In this document: one piece after another, positions 1-12,294 of the stretch
Numbering within the stretch: the stretch's first letter is position 1
How the letters are laid out: each line of letters begins with the position of its first letter
Source of the DNA: Puccinellia tenuiflora
Lineage: Eukaryota; Streptophyta; Magnoliopsida; Poales; Poaceae
Length of the DNA stretch: 64,000 bases
Direction of reading: 5' to 3'
Assembly (NCBI GenBank): GCA_012064385.1
Contig: QRDG01000621.1
Location: 1,596,243-1,660,242 of the forward strand
Notes under the pieces: generated by a model
The model's database searches: none
Seen by the model: the letters and a program-made list of their open reading frames with translations, nothing else
Told to the model about the DNA's origin: nothing
Position numbers and translations under genes: made by a program

Positions 1-244
1 TTCGTCCTTTTCAAAAAAGCCAAAAGTCTGGAGCCTTTCTTTTTTTGAGGGGAGGGGAGGGGCGCGGCCACACACACTCTACACAAACCCGACTCAAACG
101 AGCCAGACGGTCTTGCCCGGAATTGTACCCCCCCCCCCCCCCCCCTCGAGTCCTTTCCTTTTTAAACAAAAAGACCAAGAACACCATCTAGGCAATTACA
201 CTTGCTAAATTAAAAATACCTTCAACGTTATAAAATATACTACT

Positions 245-320
245 CCATCCGTTCACTAATGTATTTTTTTAGCTATTTTTGACTACATACATAATAAAAG
301 GAGTGAACATGTATACTAAA
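245..320. repeat. Truncated Stowaway-like MITE remnant
   Basis: The stretch opens with TACTCCATCCGTTC, a variant of the Triticeae Stowaway terminus, followed by AT-rich sequence. A short complementary GGAGTGAAC lies some 45 bases further on. No second full terminus or clear TA duplication is visible, so this is at best a decayed or partial copy. Confidence 0.35.
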
Positions 321-367
321 CAAATCTAGAAACATGCGAATCAAGGAAAAGATAAAATATTAGAGAG

Positions 368-763
368 GCGTTTTGCCTCCCGAGCTAACATGCTCCTGGC
401 CAATTAAATAATTCAAAAATAGTTAAAAAATTCCAAAAAAAATCTGAAAATAATTATCAACAAAGATATACAAACTGTTGACATACGTGCAAAATGTTGT
501 TATAAAATGACATTTGTGGTGGCATGTCCAAAAAAAGTTAGTGCTCTAAAATTTTTTTTTTTTTGAAATCCCATTTCGACCAGTGATTTTATTTTTTTAT
601 TGCACAAGCCATAACAAATGTCATTTCATCACGAAATTTTTTATGTATTTTGAAATTTTGTATATGTTTTGTTGACAAAAAAAATTCAGAACTTTTTGAA
701 ATGTTTTACTATGTGTTTTGAATTTTTAAATCGAACAGGAGCATGTGAGCTCGGAGCTACCGT
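368..763. repeat. Foldback (MITE-like) element, about 0.4 kb
   Basis: The two ends are imperfect inverted repeats of each other: GAGCTAACATGCTCCTG near 381-397 pairs with CAGGAGCATGTGAGCTC near 735-751. The complementarity continues inward through AT-rich arms, including a shared AAATGACATTTGT core. No coding capacity is present. The structure resembles Mutator-type foldback MITEs common in Triticeae, but I see no clear target-site duplication, so the superfamily is an inference. Confidence 0.55.
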
Positions 764-840
764 GAATTTCTTATATTAATGAACAGAGGGGGAGGCTAAA
801 ATATGGAGCCGCGCGGGACTAACGCATGCGAACAGTTTTA

Positions 841-1090
841 GACTAGCCACAATGGGAGTATCATAGGTAGTATCATGCATTCCATGCATGCAAAACGCTG
901 AGATAGGAGATGATGGTATCATAGGTAGATACCATAACATATGCATTCCAACGCAATATGAGTCTACAAACTTAATAAATGCAATATGCATGATACTACA
1001 CTTATGTTATTACCCATTTGTATAGTTAGTCGCATAGACTAGTATCATATGCATGATACTAGGATATGTTACTTCCCACTATGAGCAGTC
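841..1090. mobile_element. Tourist-like (PIF/Harbinger) MITE with TTA target-site duplication
   Basis: A 250 bp non-coding element is flanked by TTA at 838-840 and 1091-1093, the duplication expected for PIF/Harbinger elements. Its ends are imperfect inverted repeats: GACTAGCCACAATGGGAGTA on the left against GACTGCTCATAGTGGGAAGT read inward from the right. Internally there are several GTATCAT/ATGATAC words that can pair with one another. It would depend on a transposase supplied elsewhere. Confidence 0.7.
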
Positions 1091-1093
1091 TTA

Positions 1094-1477
1094 GTTGCGA
1101 GGTCACAGGACAGGAAGGGCCGTTGTTGTCTTAGGCTACGTTGGCATTGTGGTGGATTATGATAATCTTGTTTGCTCCATCCGTTTTTTTTTTTTTTTTA
1201 CTATTTTACCGCTAGTTTGACCCTCGTTCATTTACTTTTGTGCCTATTACTTTACATAAATAAACACATCAGAACACATATCGGCAACCAGCTGGTGGGC
1301 TAGTTTTCCTTGCTAACCTAGCATTGTTGCTTTCATAAGAACCACTTGGCTCCTTCAATGGCTCGCGTGCTTGGTGTGTCTGAAGCACCATGCACAGCCG
1401 TTCGAACATACAATTCCATCAAGAGCTTGTTTGGTAGCTATTATTAGGCACAGCTGTTCGAACATACAATTTCATTA
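1094..1477. other. Intergenic DNA with a short direct repeat
   Basis: No gene is visible. A T-homopolymer sits near 1187. A ~60 bp segment containing CGAACATACAATT followed by AAGAGCT and TTTGGTAG occurs twice (about 1399-1440 and 1449-1492). The second copy runs into the left end of the next foldback element. Confidence 0.4.
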
Positions 1478-1703
1478 AGAGCTCATTTGGTAGTCATCAT
1501 ATTGGGCCATAATCCTAGAATTCAATCGAAATTCCATATCAAACATGTTAGACTGCCATGAAATTGGAAGTATCATTTTAAATTAAAATTCCAGTGAATG
1601 TCTACAATATGTCAAGTCAATTCATAGCTCTAACCCTGTCATTGTTCTGAAAATGATTTCATTTATATCAAATGAAATAAAATGAGGATGCCAAACGAGC
1701 TCT
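1478..1703. repeat. Foldback MITE, hAT-like terminal motif
   Basis: The left end reads AGAGCTCATTTGGTAGTCATC and the right end read inward is AGAGCTCGTTTGGCATCCTC, an imperfect ~20 bp terminal inverted repeat. The interior is AT-rich and non-coding and holds further complementary ATTTCAT/ATGAAAT words. A duplicated 8 bp target is not evident, so assignment to hAT is tentative. Confidence 0.45.
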
Positions 1704-1974
1704 GATAGGGATTAACAAACTGAGCCTTCATCTCAAAAGAAAAAAAAAAAGGCCTTGCACGATTCTGATAATCACGTCAGTTTATCGACTCACTCGCATA
1801 AAGTATATTTACTTGGTAAATATATAATACAAAATTATAGCATGTCTAGGACACAGATGGTAGATGCTCTGCAGTACTTGTACTCCGTACTGATCATCGC
1901 ATAGGACTGCGCAGGTGCAAAACCGTAGATACACAAGATATTAGGTATTGCAGGAGCCATGGATCAGCTCAAGT

Positions 1975-4900
1975 TTAATGCTGCTGCTGCTGGAAAAAGG
2001 CGGTTCCACCAGCTGTTCCTGTCGACGGTGAAAAACCAGGCCTGACAAGGCCGGATCCGGTGCCCGTTGCCGCCTCCATGTACCATGGAACAGCTGGGCC
2101 TTTCTCCTCAGAACCATCGCTCAGCCTCCCAACGACCCCAACACCTGAAAGATCAACCTTCTTCGCTGCACGTAACAACAGTAGAGCAATCATAAGCTAC
2201 AATCAAGAAAGCATGCACATCTAGAATATTTAGCCTTTTGTACATCCAGTAGGCACCTTTCCTACATGATGTAAAAGTCAAAGGCACAAACGTTTTTGTC
2301 TTGAACTATATATTTTACATTGCTTTTCTATATAACAGGCTAAAATGATCAAGGGTTGTGGGTAACTGTAACTATAACTCATGGTTAGCATGTACAAACT
2401 TGCAGCCAGGATTAATGCTATGGTATTGTTAATAATATTGTAACAAGGACGAGGAAATTTGAGGTAAAGGCAACCATGTGATATGAAAGAATAAATCAAA
2501 AGGACAAATAGACCATCATCCGCAGACTGAAGGTACTTACGAGCAGAGATATTCAAATCAATCAACCCACGGCTCAAAGAGTCAGCCCAAATGCCAGATT
2601 TGACCTGAAAACTCTCTTTCTTTACAGCTGGTTTTGATGCTGACATTGAGGCCTGCTTCAGATTTGCGAGTGACCTGTTCATGGATTCGGTGGAACTTGC
2701 TGCGTGTGATTCCTTCTTTGACGCAAAGGCACCAAAGTTTAGCTCCTCCAAAGGACTACAATCAGAACTCTTGCTGGCCCCAGGAGAATCTTGTGTTTGT
2801 TCATTAATAGCTGATCCTGTACTTGAAGCGAATTCACCAAAAGAGTCTGATCCATGAGAACTCTTCAGCGGAAATGCAGCGAAAGGGTCGAAAGCTGTTT
2901 TATTCAGATTTTGAGGTGCGGAAAGCTTTCCTTGTGAAGATTTGCTTGGGGTGTCATGCACTGACAACTCTGTGTCTGAAGGAAATGATGTGGCAAAGGA
3001 TGGCTGGAAGGGATCAAAAGCAGAGGCAGAAGGATGTGCAGGGGAAGAACGTGTTTGCACTGGATGTTCCTTTGGAGTACCACGTACTGAGAACACCATG
3101 CCTGAAGTAGAAGAGCCACCAAAAGATGACCTGCCAGCAAATAGATCAATCTTGTCCTGCAATGACATTTGAATAGAGATAATGAGTTAAAAATATATAA
3201 ACTTCTAAACACCTAGAAATTTACCAAGTATTTTATCATAAATCACGTGGCTCCTGTAAATTACAGAACAAAAAAAATTAGTGTGAGTGTCATGCATAGA
3301 TCATGAATCTTCATAACTGTAGCATTCTCATTATAAGAAGCTATTAGATCACTTTTAGTGACATTAATATATCATATTTATGCAGGATCTTAGCACAAAC
3401 GACTGTAAGAGATGGAAAATGACTTGTTCTAAAAAGATACTGCTAGATCAGGATAATTTTTGAAGGTCAGGAAAACAAACTTGAGTGTGAGAACCACTTG
3501 CTATTGCTGGCTCCAGTGGATCATTAGCTGACTGGAAACCCGCGTCCGCAAATAAATCAATTTCTGGCACAGCAGCACTGCCAACATTTAGGAATGATTG
3601 TGAAGTAGATGCAGAGGTGTCAACAAGGTCATCCATTAAGCTTGGCCCAAAGAGATCCAAATTATTAGAGCTAACATTAGCTGTTCCAGCTGCATTCCAA
3701 ACATAAAGCTCAATGAGAAAATAGCCAACAACACTATGGTGAGTAGGTCAAATAAATGAAAATACATAGAACTATAGAAGTACTTTGCGTCCTAGCTAAC
3801 TAGTCTGTTAAATGCTACGGTGAGTATCCTGACACAGCTAAGTAAGTAAAATAACCAACAACAGTATGGTGAATATGTAAACAAAAGAAAATACCTAGCC
3901 CGGTAAGCAAAATGATAATGAGGCCAGCATAGTAAGTGCATAACATGTTAAACGAAGTGCATATGAAACCATGGTAACCATATAATCTAACAAATTGTTA
4001 GAGATATAGTCAGAAAATACTGACCAGATGTGGAAGATCCTCGTGGATTGAAGTCGTCGCCATCATCCTCATTCTTTTCTTTCTCTGAACTTGGAACTCC
4101 AGATGTGGCAGATCGATTCGACGATGATTTGGAGCCTCCTTTTGCCGATTTAGAGCTATTTGCTGTATTCTTAGTTTCTTTTGACCTGTGCCTAGTGCTT
4201 CTATGACTTGACATTGCGTCTTTATTGCTCTTGCTCCTTTCTGTGCCAGTGTAGCTATCCCTGAACGAGGCAGTTTCCCTTGAACCACCTGTGCTCCCAT
4301 AGCGACTACCAGAGGAGTAGCTGCCATTACCAAATGATGCTGCTCTTGATTTGTATGATATTTCAGTTGATGATAAACCCGAGTACCTAAATATATGATC
4401 CATGTACATAGCTAAACATCAAATGTAAAAGCAAAGACAAGAGTTTTGTTCACGGAATACACAGGTCAGGAATGCCATACTTGTCCTTGGTCGCAGCAGC
4501 CTTCTCCCTGACCTGTTGAAGCTTCTCCCGGTCATCCACAATTGCTAGAACAGTTTCCGCCTTCTTTCGCACATTGAGCCCGACATCTTTTCCATTACGC
4601 TCCACAAATTCGTATCTTGTGAGTATCTTCCCAAGTAAAATCAGCATCAGGCAATGATAAATCCTGTGGAGAAGGAAATATACCCACTAAAATGAGCTGC
4701 AAGGACACACACATACCGCGATTTGTGAGCTGTTTTCAACAATTCCGTCGACTGCGCGCTCAGTGCCATGAGCCAGAAGGTACTCAACCACAGCCAGTGC
4801 CTGTAAAGTGAAGTAAAAAAACCTGTCCCTAAGAAACAATCCAAACAAACATACAAACAGTGGACTCTTCCAATTCGAGCATATTATCACCTTATACAGG

Positions 4901-5455
4901 TGACGCCAATTCGCATCAGTGTCCCCCAATCGTTGCCACAACACATTCATGATTATTTGGCATTCCCCACTGCAAAGCGGAACGACGAATCAAGTCAACG
5001 ATGACGATCAAAATGTGCACCCAACTCAATATATACCCCGATTTACAGAGAGGGGAAAAAATCGAGCTTGCGCACTCACAATTTGCCGGTGGCCCGCGCG
5101 ATGTCGGCCAAGTCGGAACCGTGAGGCCCCCACGGCTCATCGCTGGTCGCGTCAAGAACCTAAAAAATTGAGGGAGCCGGTAAACACGGAATACACCATG
5201 GACCTCCTCCGTACGACACAAGATAAACATAGAAACATGGGCAGAGGTAGAACAGGATCAGACCTTCTGCTCGATTTCTGGCACCTGGAGCACCCTGAGA
5301 TTGACCTCTCTCTTTCTGCGCAAGGGGTTCTCGAGGTCAGCGCGCTAAGGGGTTGGGTCGCCGGGGAAACAACCAACCAAAACGAGAAGAAAAAAAAAAC
5401 TCTGTTCTTACATCTCCCGGACGGTGTGATCGAGCACCTTCATGATTTCGTCCAT
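1975..5455 (-). CDS. Epsin-type clathrin adaptor (ENTH domain protein), 10 exons
   Basis: This gene encodes a predicted 620-residue epsin, a peripheral adaptor that binds phosphoinositide membranes through its ENTH domain and recruits clathrin and AP complexes at trans-Golgi, endosome or plasma membrane. Exons on the minus strand are 5455-5412, 5315-5264, 5159-5080, 4969-4891, 4800-4717, 4626-4481, 4386-4025, 3689-3481, 3156-2541 and 2165-1975. All have GT/AG borders and the summed frame is open. Exons 1-6 (about residues 1-160) give the ENTH domain, with recognisable blocks such as DEPWGPHG, ANWRHLYK, VVEYLLAHG and GKDVGLNVRKKA. The rest is Ser-rich and disordered, with a Ser/Lys/Arg-rich stretch, FDPF motifs near residues 400 and 442, and a LIDLN clathrin box near residue 550. 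The start was chosen because MDEIMKVLDHTVRE is the usual ENTH opening. It resembles plant EPSIN1/2/3; which paralogue cannot be told from sequence alone. Confidence 0.9.
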
Positions 5456-6815
5456 GGCCAGGCTAGGGGGAAGGTAGGGAGGGAGTGGAGACGGAAACTG
5501 AAGGGGGGAGCTAGCTGCAGAGAGACTTGTATTCGGGTGGAGTCGTCTCTTCTCCGGTAGGGTTCCGTGGAGGAAGATGACGTTCCGAGAGCGGGTGTTG
5601 AAAACTTGGAGCGGTGGCGTGGCGGCACGGACAGGGTCTGGCTGGAGAGACGAGAGCGCCGCGGAACGGAACAAGCTCCGTTCGCGGAAGTCGACAACCG
5701 GACCGGCCGGCTGCCATGTGGGGGTGTGGCCACACCACTTGTCTACTGGGCTCCGGACTCGTCGTCTCCTCAACCACGTCTTGGGCTTGTTCACCTCGCG
5801 GCCGTCCTAGTGTTATTGGGCATATTAGACGTAAATCGTGTCGAGTCGTGGCCTCTATAGTGAGTTGTATCCGCTGCGGGTTCCGAAATGACTCTTTGTC
5901 GAGCGCGCGAGCGGTCGCGCGCGACCCTACCTGGCTGGTCACCTCTGTCCTCCTCCTTTCCCTTTTCCCTCTCCTATGGCATACAGCGGTCCGGTGGTCA
6001 AGCCTTTCCTTTTTCTCTCTCTTTCCTCACCCTGCGCATGCAGCTGTGTCGTCTCTTCTTTATTTTTCTTTATTATACTGGCTACACTGCTCTTTGCTCA
6101 TGCATGCATAGTATTTTTGCTCTTTCCTTATCATGCGAATAATGATTCGCAATTTGTACCTGTGCGACGTGAGTTTTTTTTACCTGCCATGCACATGTAA
6201 AAAAATTCTTATCTTATTTCTTTATTCCTTTTTCTTTTTGTTACGTGAACATGTATTTTTTTAGCTGTTCTATTCCCTTTTCAATAGATCAAACTATAGA
6301 AAGATGTTTTCGGATGAAATATCATCTTCTTAGTTTAAAATTGTTTTTATTCCCTTTTGGGTCAGTGGTTTTTCAGGCGAAAGAATAACGGGCTGGGATG
6401 GAAAAATGATTTAGCCTAAGAAAAATGATTTATCATACAAAAATGAGTTTACATATTCCCTTTTTTCCATGTGTGTTATGTGAAACATTTTAGTTTTAAT
6501 CAAAATACATGTTCCTTGTTGGTTAGTTTTTTTTTCTAATTTTCTTTGTCTAGTTTGTATTCACAAGATATAGTTATCCTTAAAATATAAAAATTTCTTG
6601 TAAAAGGACAAACCTTTTTCTATTCCATTTTTTATGGAAACATGTATTTTATATGATAAATCATTTTTCTTTGGCTAAATTTATTAGGAATTCCTTTTCC
6701 CAGTGGTTTTTCAAAGAAAAAATGTCGAAAAAATTCACTTTCTACTAGTATAAAAAAGCTAGAAAAAAGAACTACTACTTTCTACTATGATGGACATGGA
6801 ACAAAAAAAGAACTA
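5456..6815. other. Upstream region of the epsin gene
   Basis: The first ~500 bases upstream of the start codon are GC-rich and likely hold the 5' untranslated region and core promoter of the minus-strand epsin gene. From about 6140 onward the sequence becomes AT-rich and non-coding, with short repeated words such as ATGATTTA and TTCCCTTTT. Several open frames occur on both strands but show no recognisable protein features. No TATA box or terminator could be assigned with confidence. Confidence 0.4.
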
Positions 6816-6892
6816 CTCCCTCCGATCCATAATAAGTGTCGGGATACTAACTTAGTACTAAATCTCCGACACTTATTATGGATCGGAGGGAG
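6816..6892. mobile_element. Stowaway (Tc1/Mariner) MITE, 77 bp
   Basis: A short element lies between TA dinucleotides at 6814-6815 and 6893-6894. Its terminal inverted repeats are essentially perfect, starting CTCCCTCCGATCCATAATAA and reading the same inward from the right end, so the whole element folds into a hairpin with a ~25 bp loop. This is the classic Triticeae Stowaway structure and TA target. Confidence 0.9.
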
Positions 6893-6899
6893 TATTACT

Positions 6900-8290
6900 T
6901 TCTACTAGGCTATAGTCTACGTAATAATGCTTAGTATCCCCCACCTGATAACTTGTTTGATATGGGATTGGTAATAAATATTTTAGTATCCGGCACAACT
7001 TGTTTGATATGCGACCGGTAACATCATATTAGTTTGTTTCTTCAGCGATAACTTGTAGGGCTATAGTATTTTGATAATAATGCTGAGTATCCCCCACCTG
7101 ATAAGTTGGTTGATATGCGTACGGTAACATGATACTATCTTTTTGGTCACATCGATAACTTGTATGCTATAGCTCTGCTAATAAAGTTTTATTATCTCCC
7201 ACCTGATAACTTGTTTGATATGCGGCTAGTAACACCATACTAGTTTTGCTCACGTCGATAACTTTTATGTCAAAGTATTGGTAATAATGCCTAGTTTTGT
7301 CCCGCTTGATAACTTGCTTGATATACGATTGGTAACATCATATTAGTTTTGTTCACATCGATAATTTATAGGCTATAGTCTTGGTAATAAAGTCTTTAGT
7401 AGCGTGATAACTTATTTAATATCCGTATGGTAATATCATACTAGTTTTCTTCCACATCGATAACTTGTTGGCTATAGCCCTGATAATAAAGTTTTAGTAT
7501 CTCGCACCTGATGACTTGTTTGATATGCGGCTGGTTACATCGTACTAGTTTTGCTCACATCGATAACTTTTATGCCAAAGTCTTGCTAAGAATGCATAGT
7601 TTTTCCCCGCCAGATAACTTGTTTGATATGCGATTGGTAACATCATACTAGTTTTGCTCACATCGATACCATTGTAGGATGTAGTATTGGTAAAAATGTT
7701 ATAAGTATCCCTCACCCGATAACTTGTTTGATATATGTATGGTAACATCTTACTAGGTTTGGCCACATTGATAGCTTGTAGGCTATAGCCATGGTAATAA
7801 AGTTTAAGTATCCCCCGTCTGATAACTTGTTTGATATGCGGCTGCTAACATCATACTAGTTTTTCTCACATTGATAACTTTTATGCCATAGTCTTGGTAA
7901 TATGTCTAGTTTCCCCCACTTGATAACTTGTTTGATATGCGAATGATAACATCATACTAGTTTTGCTCACATCGATAACTTGTATGTTTTAGTATTGATA
8001 ATAAATCTTTTTAGTATAACCCCTACCAGATAATTTGTTTGATATGCGACTGGTAACATCATACTAATTTTGCTTGTGCTAGAGTCTTGGTAGTAAAAAA
8101 AATAGTATCACCCGCCTGATAACTTCTTTGCTATGCGACTGGCAACATCATACTAGTTGTGCTCACATCGATAACGGGTGTGCTAGAGTCTTTGTAATAA
8201 ATTGAGTATCTCCCAACCTATAACTTTTTTGTTATGCGATTGGTAATATCATGCTAGTTTTCCTCAGATCGATAACTTGTATGTCAGTGT
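6900..8290. repeat. Tandem array, ~104 bp period (left part)
   Basis: About 13 degenerate units recur at roughly 104 bp, marked by GATAACTTGTTTGATATGCG at about 6947, 7098, 7203, 7308, 7403, 7506, 7611, 7717, 7817, 7920, 8027 and 8114. Each unit also contains a second related half beginning GATAACTTGTATGCTA, so the true ancestral monomer is about 52 bp. The array is AT-rich and non-coding. It is interrupted at 8290 by a solo LTR and resumes at 10822. Confidence 0.85.
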
Positions 8291-10821
8291 TGAAAGGACA
8301 CGGATGTCGCCTAGAGGGGGGGTGAATAGACGATTTAAAATTATTACGGTTAAGGCTTGAATAAATGCGGAATAAAACTAACGTTTAATTTATCAAGCCA
8401 AAACCTAAACTAGCTAGGTTCACCTATGTGCACCAACACTTATGCTAAGCAATATAATCAACTAGGTGATAGCAAGATATATGACTTTAAGCTAGATGTC
8501 TATCACAAAGTAAATAGCATAAGTAAGAAGCTCGGGATAGAAATACCGAGGCACTTGGAGACGATGATTTATCCCGAAGTTCACTTCCCAATGGAAGCTA
8601 GTCTCCGTTGGAGCGGCGCGGTGTTCACCAATGTGAAACACCGAGTAGCCTTGATATGGCACACCGTATCTCCGTTGTGTCTTACCACCAATGTGGCGAG
8701 GCACTTGTCACTATGTTGCCGTTGAGGTTGACAACTAGAACCTTTACAAGGGTGAAGCTCACTCCACAAGTTGGAGGGTCTTCACCAAATGCACCGAGCC
8801 ACCAAGACTCGATGCCCAAGGCCGAGGCACACACCACAACTCAATTGGTGGCTCCCGGCAATATCTTCGTAGCTACCAAAGCTCCGAAGCTAACAAGGTT
8901 GAGCTACACTCCACAATTGGAGGCTCCCAACAAATCCCGTGATCCACCAAGACTCCGAGAAATCAACAACCGTCTAGGGTACCAACGTGCCCTAGAGAAA
9001 CAAGCTCTAGGGCACCCAAGCACCCAAGAGTAACAAGCTTCTCAACTTCACTTTCCACGAATCACCGTGGAGAACTCAAACCGATGCAACTAATGCAATG
9101 GCAAGAACACACTAAGTGGTCAAGTTCTTCCAACCCGAATCCAACCAAAGCAACTAATGCTTGGGAGGGATTTGAGAGGAAGAACAAGGAGAAACACCAA
9201 GAAACTCCAAAGATCTAGATCCAAAGTGTTCCCCTCACTTAGAGGAGAAATCGATCGGTGGAAACGCGGATCTAGACCTCCTCTCTCTTTTCCTCAAAAA
9301 CTAGCAAGAACTATTGGAGGGATTGAGAGATAGCCAAGCTCAAGAGGGTCAACAATGGAGGGGAAAAACAGCTCAAGAAGTGGCAAAAGGTTAGGGATGA
9401 AATGGGGAAGAAGACCCTTAAAAAGGGAGCCAAAAATATGGCCGTTAGGCCAATTTTCGGGCAGCCGGAGGAGGGAGGCCGGCCAGGCCGGCCATAGCCC
9501 GGCCATGATGGCTGGCCAGCAAACAGAGAGCCCCCGGCCATGGGGCCGGCCATGCTGGCCTAGCCAAAACGGCGAAACTGAAATTGCAATATCTTTTGCA
9601 TCCGGACTCCGTTTTCGACGATCTTGGGCTCGTTGGAATCACCACAACGAGCACTACAAGATTATGCATAGAAACATCATAGTCCAACAAAATATTATAA
9701 TAACAAATGAGGAAATGTTAAACCTCTCTCTTGCAAACCGGAACCGTCATATCTTTTGCAAATGAAGTCCGAAAGAGGTGAAACCAATTTTGTTGGAAAG
9801 AGGATGATAGTAGCTATCCTTGGAAATATTTGAAAACAACTAAGAGATAAATTCTCAACACATGTATGTGTGGATAATTTCTCAAGGACAAACCGATAAT
9901 ATTTCTAATATCGAAAACGCAATGGAAGACGCATATGAAAACCGTTTTCAATGAGCTTGGCCTTGTCATGACAAGCACGACAAGCACCAAGACCACATCA
10001 TGATAAGAGACAAATAAGAACCAATAAAGATGATGCCAATGATGCAAAGGTTTGAGCTCTCTACGATCGATACGCTAAAGCTCACTCGAGAGCCCCTCTT
10101 GATAGTACGGTTACCTATCCTAAAACCCGGTCTCCGAACTACACCGCGAGACCGGTAAAATAGAAACCTATCAAGATCATACCTTTGCTTTGCGCATTCC
10201 ACTTGAGCTAGATGATGACGATCTTGATCTCCTCTCAAGTGGATCACCTTTCTTGATTGCGCTCCGCTTGGTGAAGCCTCGCGTATTGCTCCCCCATACA
10301 CCAATATGGGAGAGACACTCTTTCGCATATCTTCACTTGCCCTTATCTTGTATGTTGATCAACTTGCACTTAGACTTGATCAACCTATAATCTTCTCCTT
10401 TTAGCTTCGACTCCAACATATGGAGTTCAAGCATTCCATACGGGCCAACACTTTCTTGATTGCGCTCCGCTTGGTGAAGCCTCGCGTATTGCTCCCCCAT
10501 ACACCAAGATGCATGGGAGAGGCACTCTTTCGCATATCTTCACATGCCCTTATCTTGTATGTTGATCAACTTGCACTTAGCCTTGATCAACATATATTCT
10601 TTTTCTTCGCATATCTTCACATGCGCTTATCTTGTATGTTGATCAACTTGCACTTAGCCTTGATCAACATATAATCTTCTTCTTTTAGCCTTGACTCCAA
10701 CATATGGAATCCAAGCATTCCTTATGGACAAACACTACAAATATAACTCAAAGCACACATTAGTCCATAGAGATTGTCATTAATTACCAAAACAACATAT
10801 GGGGGCAACCATGCTCTTTCA
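8291..10821 (-). mobile_element. Solo LTR (2531 bp) of a copia-type family
   Basis: The segment starts TGAAAGGACACGG and ends CATGCTCTTTCA on the plus strand and is flanked by the 5 bp duplication AGTGT at 8286-8290 and 10822-10826. Removing it and one duplication rejoins a unit of the surrounding tandem array. It is nearly identical over its full length to the LTR at 16765-19303, which has a primer-binding site next to it, so the minus orientation is taken from that copy. No internal domain is present, so this is the product of LTR-LTR recombination. Internally it has a ~203 bp tandem duplication (TGATTGCGCTCCGCTTGGTG at about 10253 and 10456, with a partial third copy) and a cluster of GGCCGGCC words near 9476-9560. 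Confidence 0.92.
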
Positions 10822-11455
10822 AGTGTATTGGTAATAATTTTTAGTATCCCCCACCTAATAACTTGTTTGATATGTGACTGATAATATCTTAATTGTTCCC
10901 CTCATCGGTATCTTTTTTATGCTAGAGTCTTGATAATAATTTTCAGTATCCCCCACTTGATAACTTGTTTGTTATGTGACTGGTAACATCTTACAAGTTA
11001 TATTCTCATCAATAACTTGTATGATATTTGGTAATAAACTTTTAACATCTCAACCTGATAACTTGTTTGCTATGCGGTTGGTAACATCTTACTTGTTCTT
11101 TTCTCATTGGTAACTTGTATTCTAGTGTATAAGTAATAACCTTTTAGTATCCCTCCCCTGATAACTTGTTTGGTATGTGACTGGCAATATCATAATTGTT
11201 CCCCTCATCGGTAACTTATATGCTAGAGTCTTGATAATAAGTTTTACTATCCTTTCACATGATAACTTGTTTATTATGGGACGGGTAACATCTTACTAGT
11301 TTTTCTACTCATCGATAACTTGTATGCTTGATTCTTTGTAATAAAAAAATTAGTATCCCGCTCAACCCGATAGCTTGTTTGTTATGCGACTGGTAACATC
11401 TTACTAGTTCTTTTCTCATCTATAACTTGTATGCTTGACTCTTTGTAATAAAAAT
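10822..11455. repeat. Tandem array, ~104 bp period (right part)
   Basis: This continues the array seen at 6900-8290 after the solo LTR. Units marked GATAACTTGTTTG occur near 10857, 10960, 11058, 11160, 11258 and 11370, giving a period of about 100-110 bp. The interleaved second half begins with variants of TAACTTGTATGCTAG. Units here are more diverged than on the left. No coding potential is visible. Confidence 0.8.
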
Positions 11456-12294
11456 TGAGCTAATGGCTTCTATACCACTGACAAACTCAGCAATGTCTTA
11501 TTTGCCATCCAACAAAGCTTCAGTTCTCATATACCAAACACAAACGAATTTTATTGCTTATTTGCCACTGGCTGTTATTCTAGCGTTACCTCATTCCGGA
11601 AAGAGGCCAAAATGACCGTCTTGCCCTCAATGGCAAATAAGCAAGAATTGGCAATACAAAAAAAATTGACAGCTAGCCTGGCAGCTCTAGCATACGCCCA
11701 GCTACACACCAGCAGCACTGATGCGTGCACGCACCGGCACGTCGCTGTTCCACCCGTGTAGTCGTCTTTGTCGCGTCCGTGCCCTGGGACTCGAAACCAC
11801 GCCCGCGTCGACGTGGCGCACAGACTTTCATGTCTCCAACACTGTTGCGACCATGACAAGGAGCTCAAACCCAAGTGTGCACGCGCCGGCGCGGTGCCGC
11901 TCGTGTCGCCAAAGTCTTCGTCGTTCGTAAGCTAGCCTGGCAGCTCCGTATGCACCCAGCTGCACACCGCAGCTCGGATGTCTGCACGAATCGGCACCTC
12001 GCTGTTCCGCCCATGGAGCTCGAAACCACGCACTCACCGGCATGGCGCAGGCCTTTTGTATCTTCAATGTCGCCGCGATCATGAACAGAGCTATAACTCA
12101 TGTGTGCACGCGCCGGCGCGGTGCCGCTCGTGTCGTGCAAGTCGTTGACATCAAGCTCGCGCACGGGGCTGCAGCGCATGGCTGGGGCCATCATGCCGCC
12201 GTCAAGCTCGCGCACGAGCAGCAGAGGCACGTGCGTGCTAGTTCGGATGCATCCGGCCGTGCGCATGTCGTCTGCAGTTAAGGTGTCAAGGTGG
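11456..12294. repeat. GC-rich degenerate tandem repeat (~257 bp period) next to gap
   Basis: After ~200 bases of unique DNA, a GC-rich sequence repeats: AGCTAGCCTGGCAGCTC occurs at about 11672 and 11929. GTGTGCACGCGCCGGCGCGG occurs at about 11874 and 12100, and a third partial copy approaches the gap. Frames open through it on both strands because of base composition, but none shows a recognisable domain. The origin is unknown. Confidence 0.6.

Noticed and set aside
128..146. C-homopolymer as a functional signal (also near 38846 and 55531)
   Set aside because: Simple homopolymers; no associated structure, and lengths may be sequencing artefacts.
5567..6111. Plus-strand frames upstream of the epsin gene
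   Set aside because: They overlap the expected 5' untranslated/promoter region of the minus-strand gene and have no conserved features.
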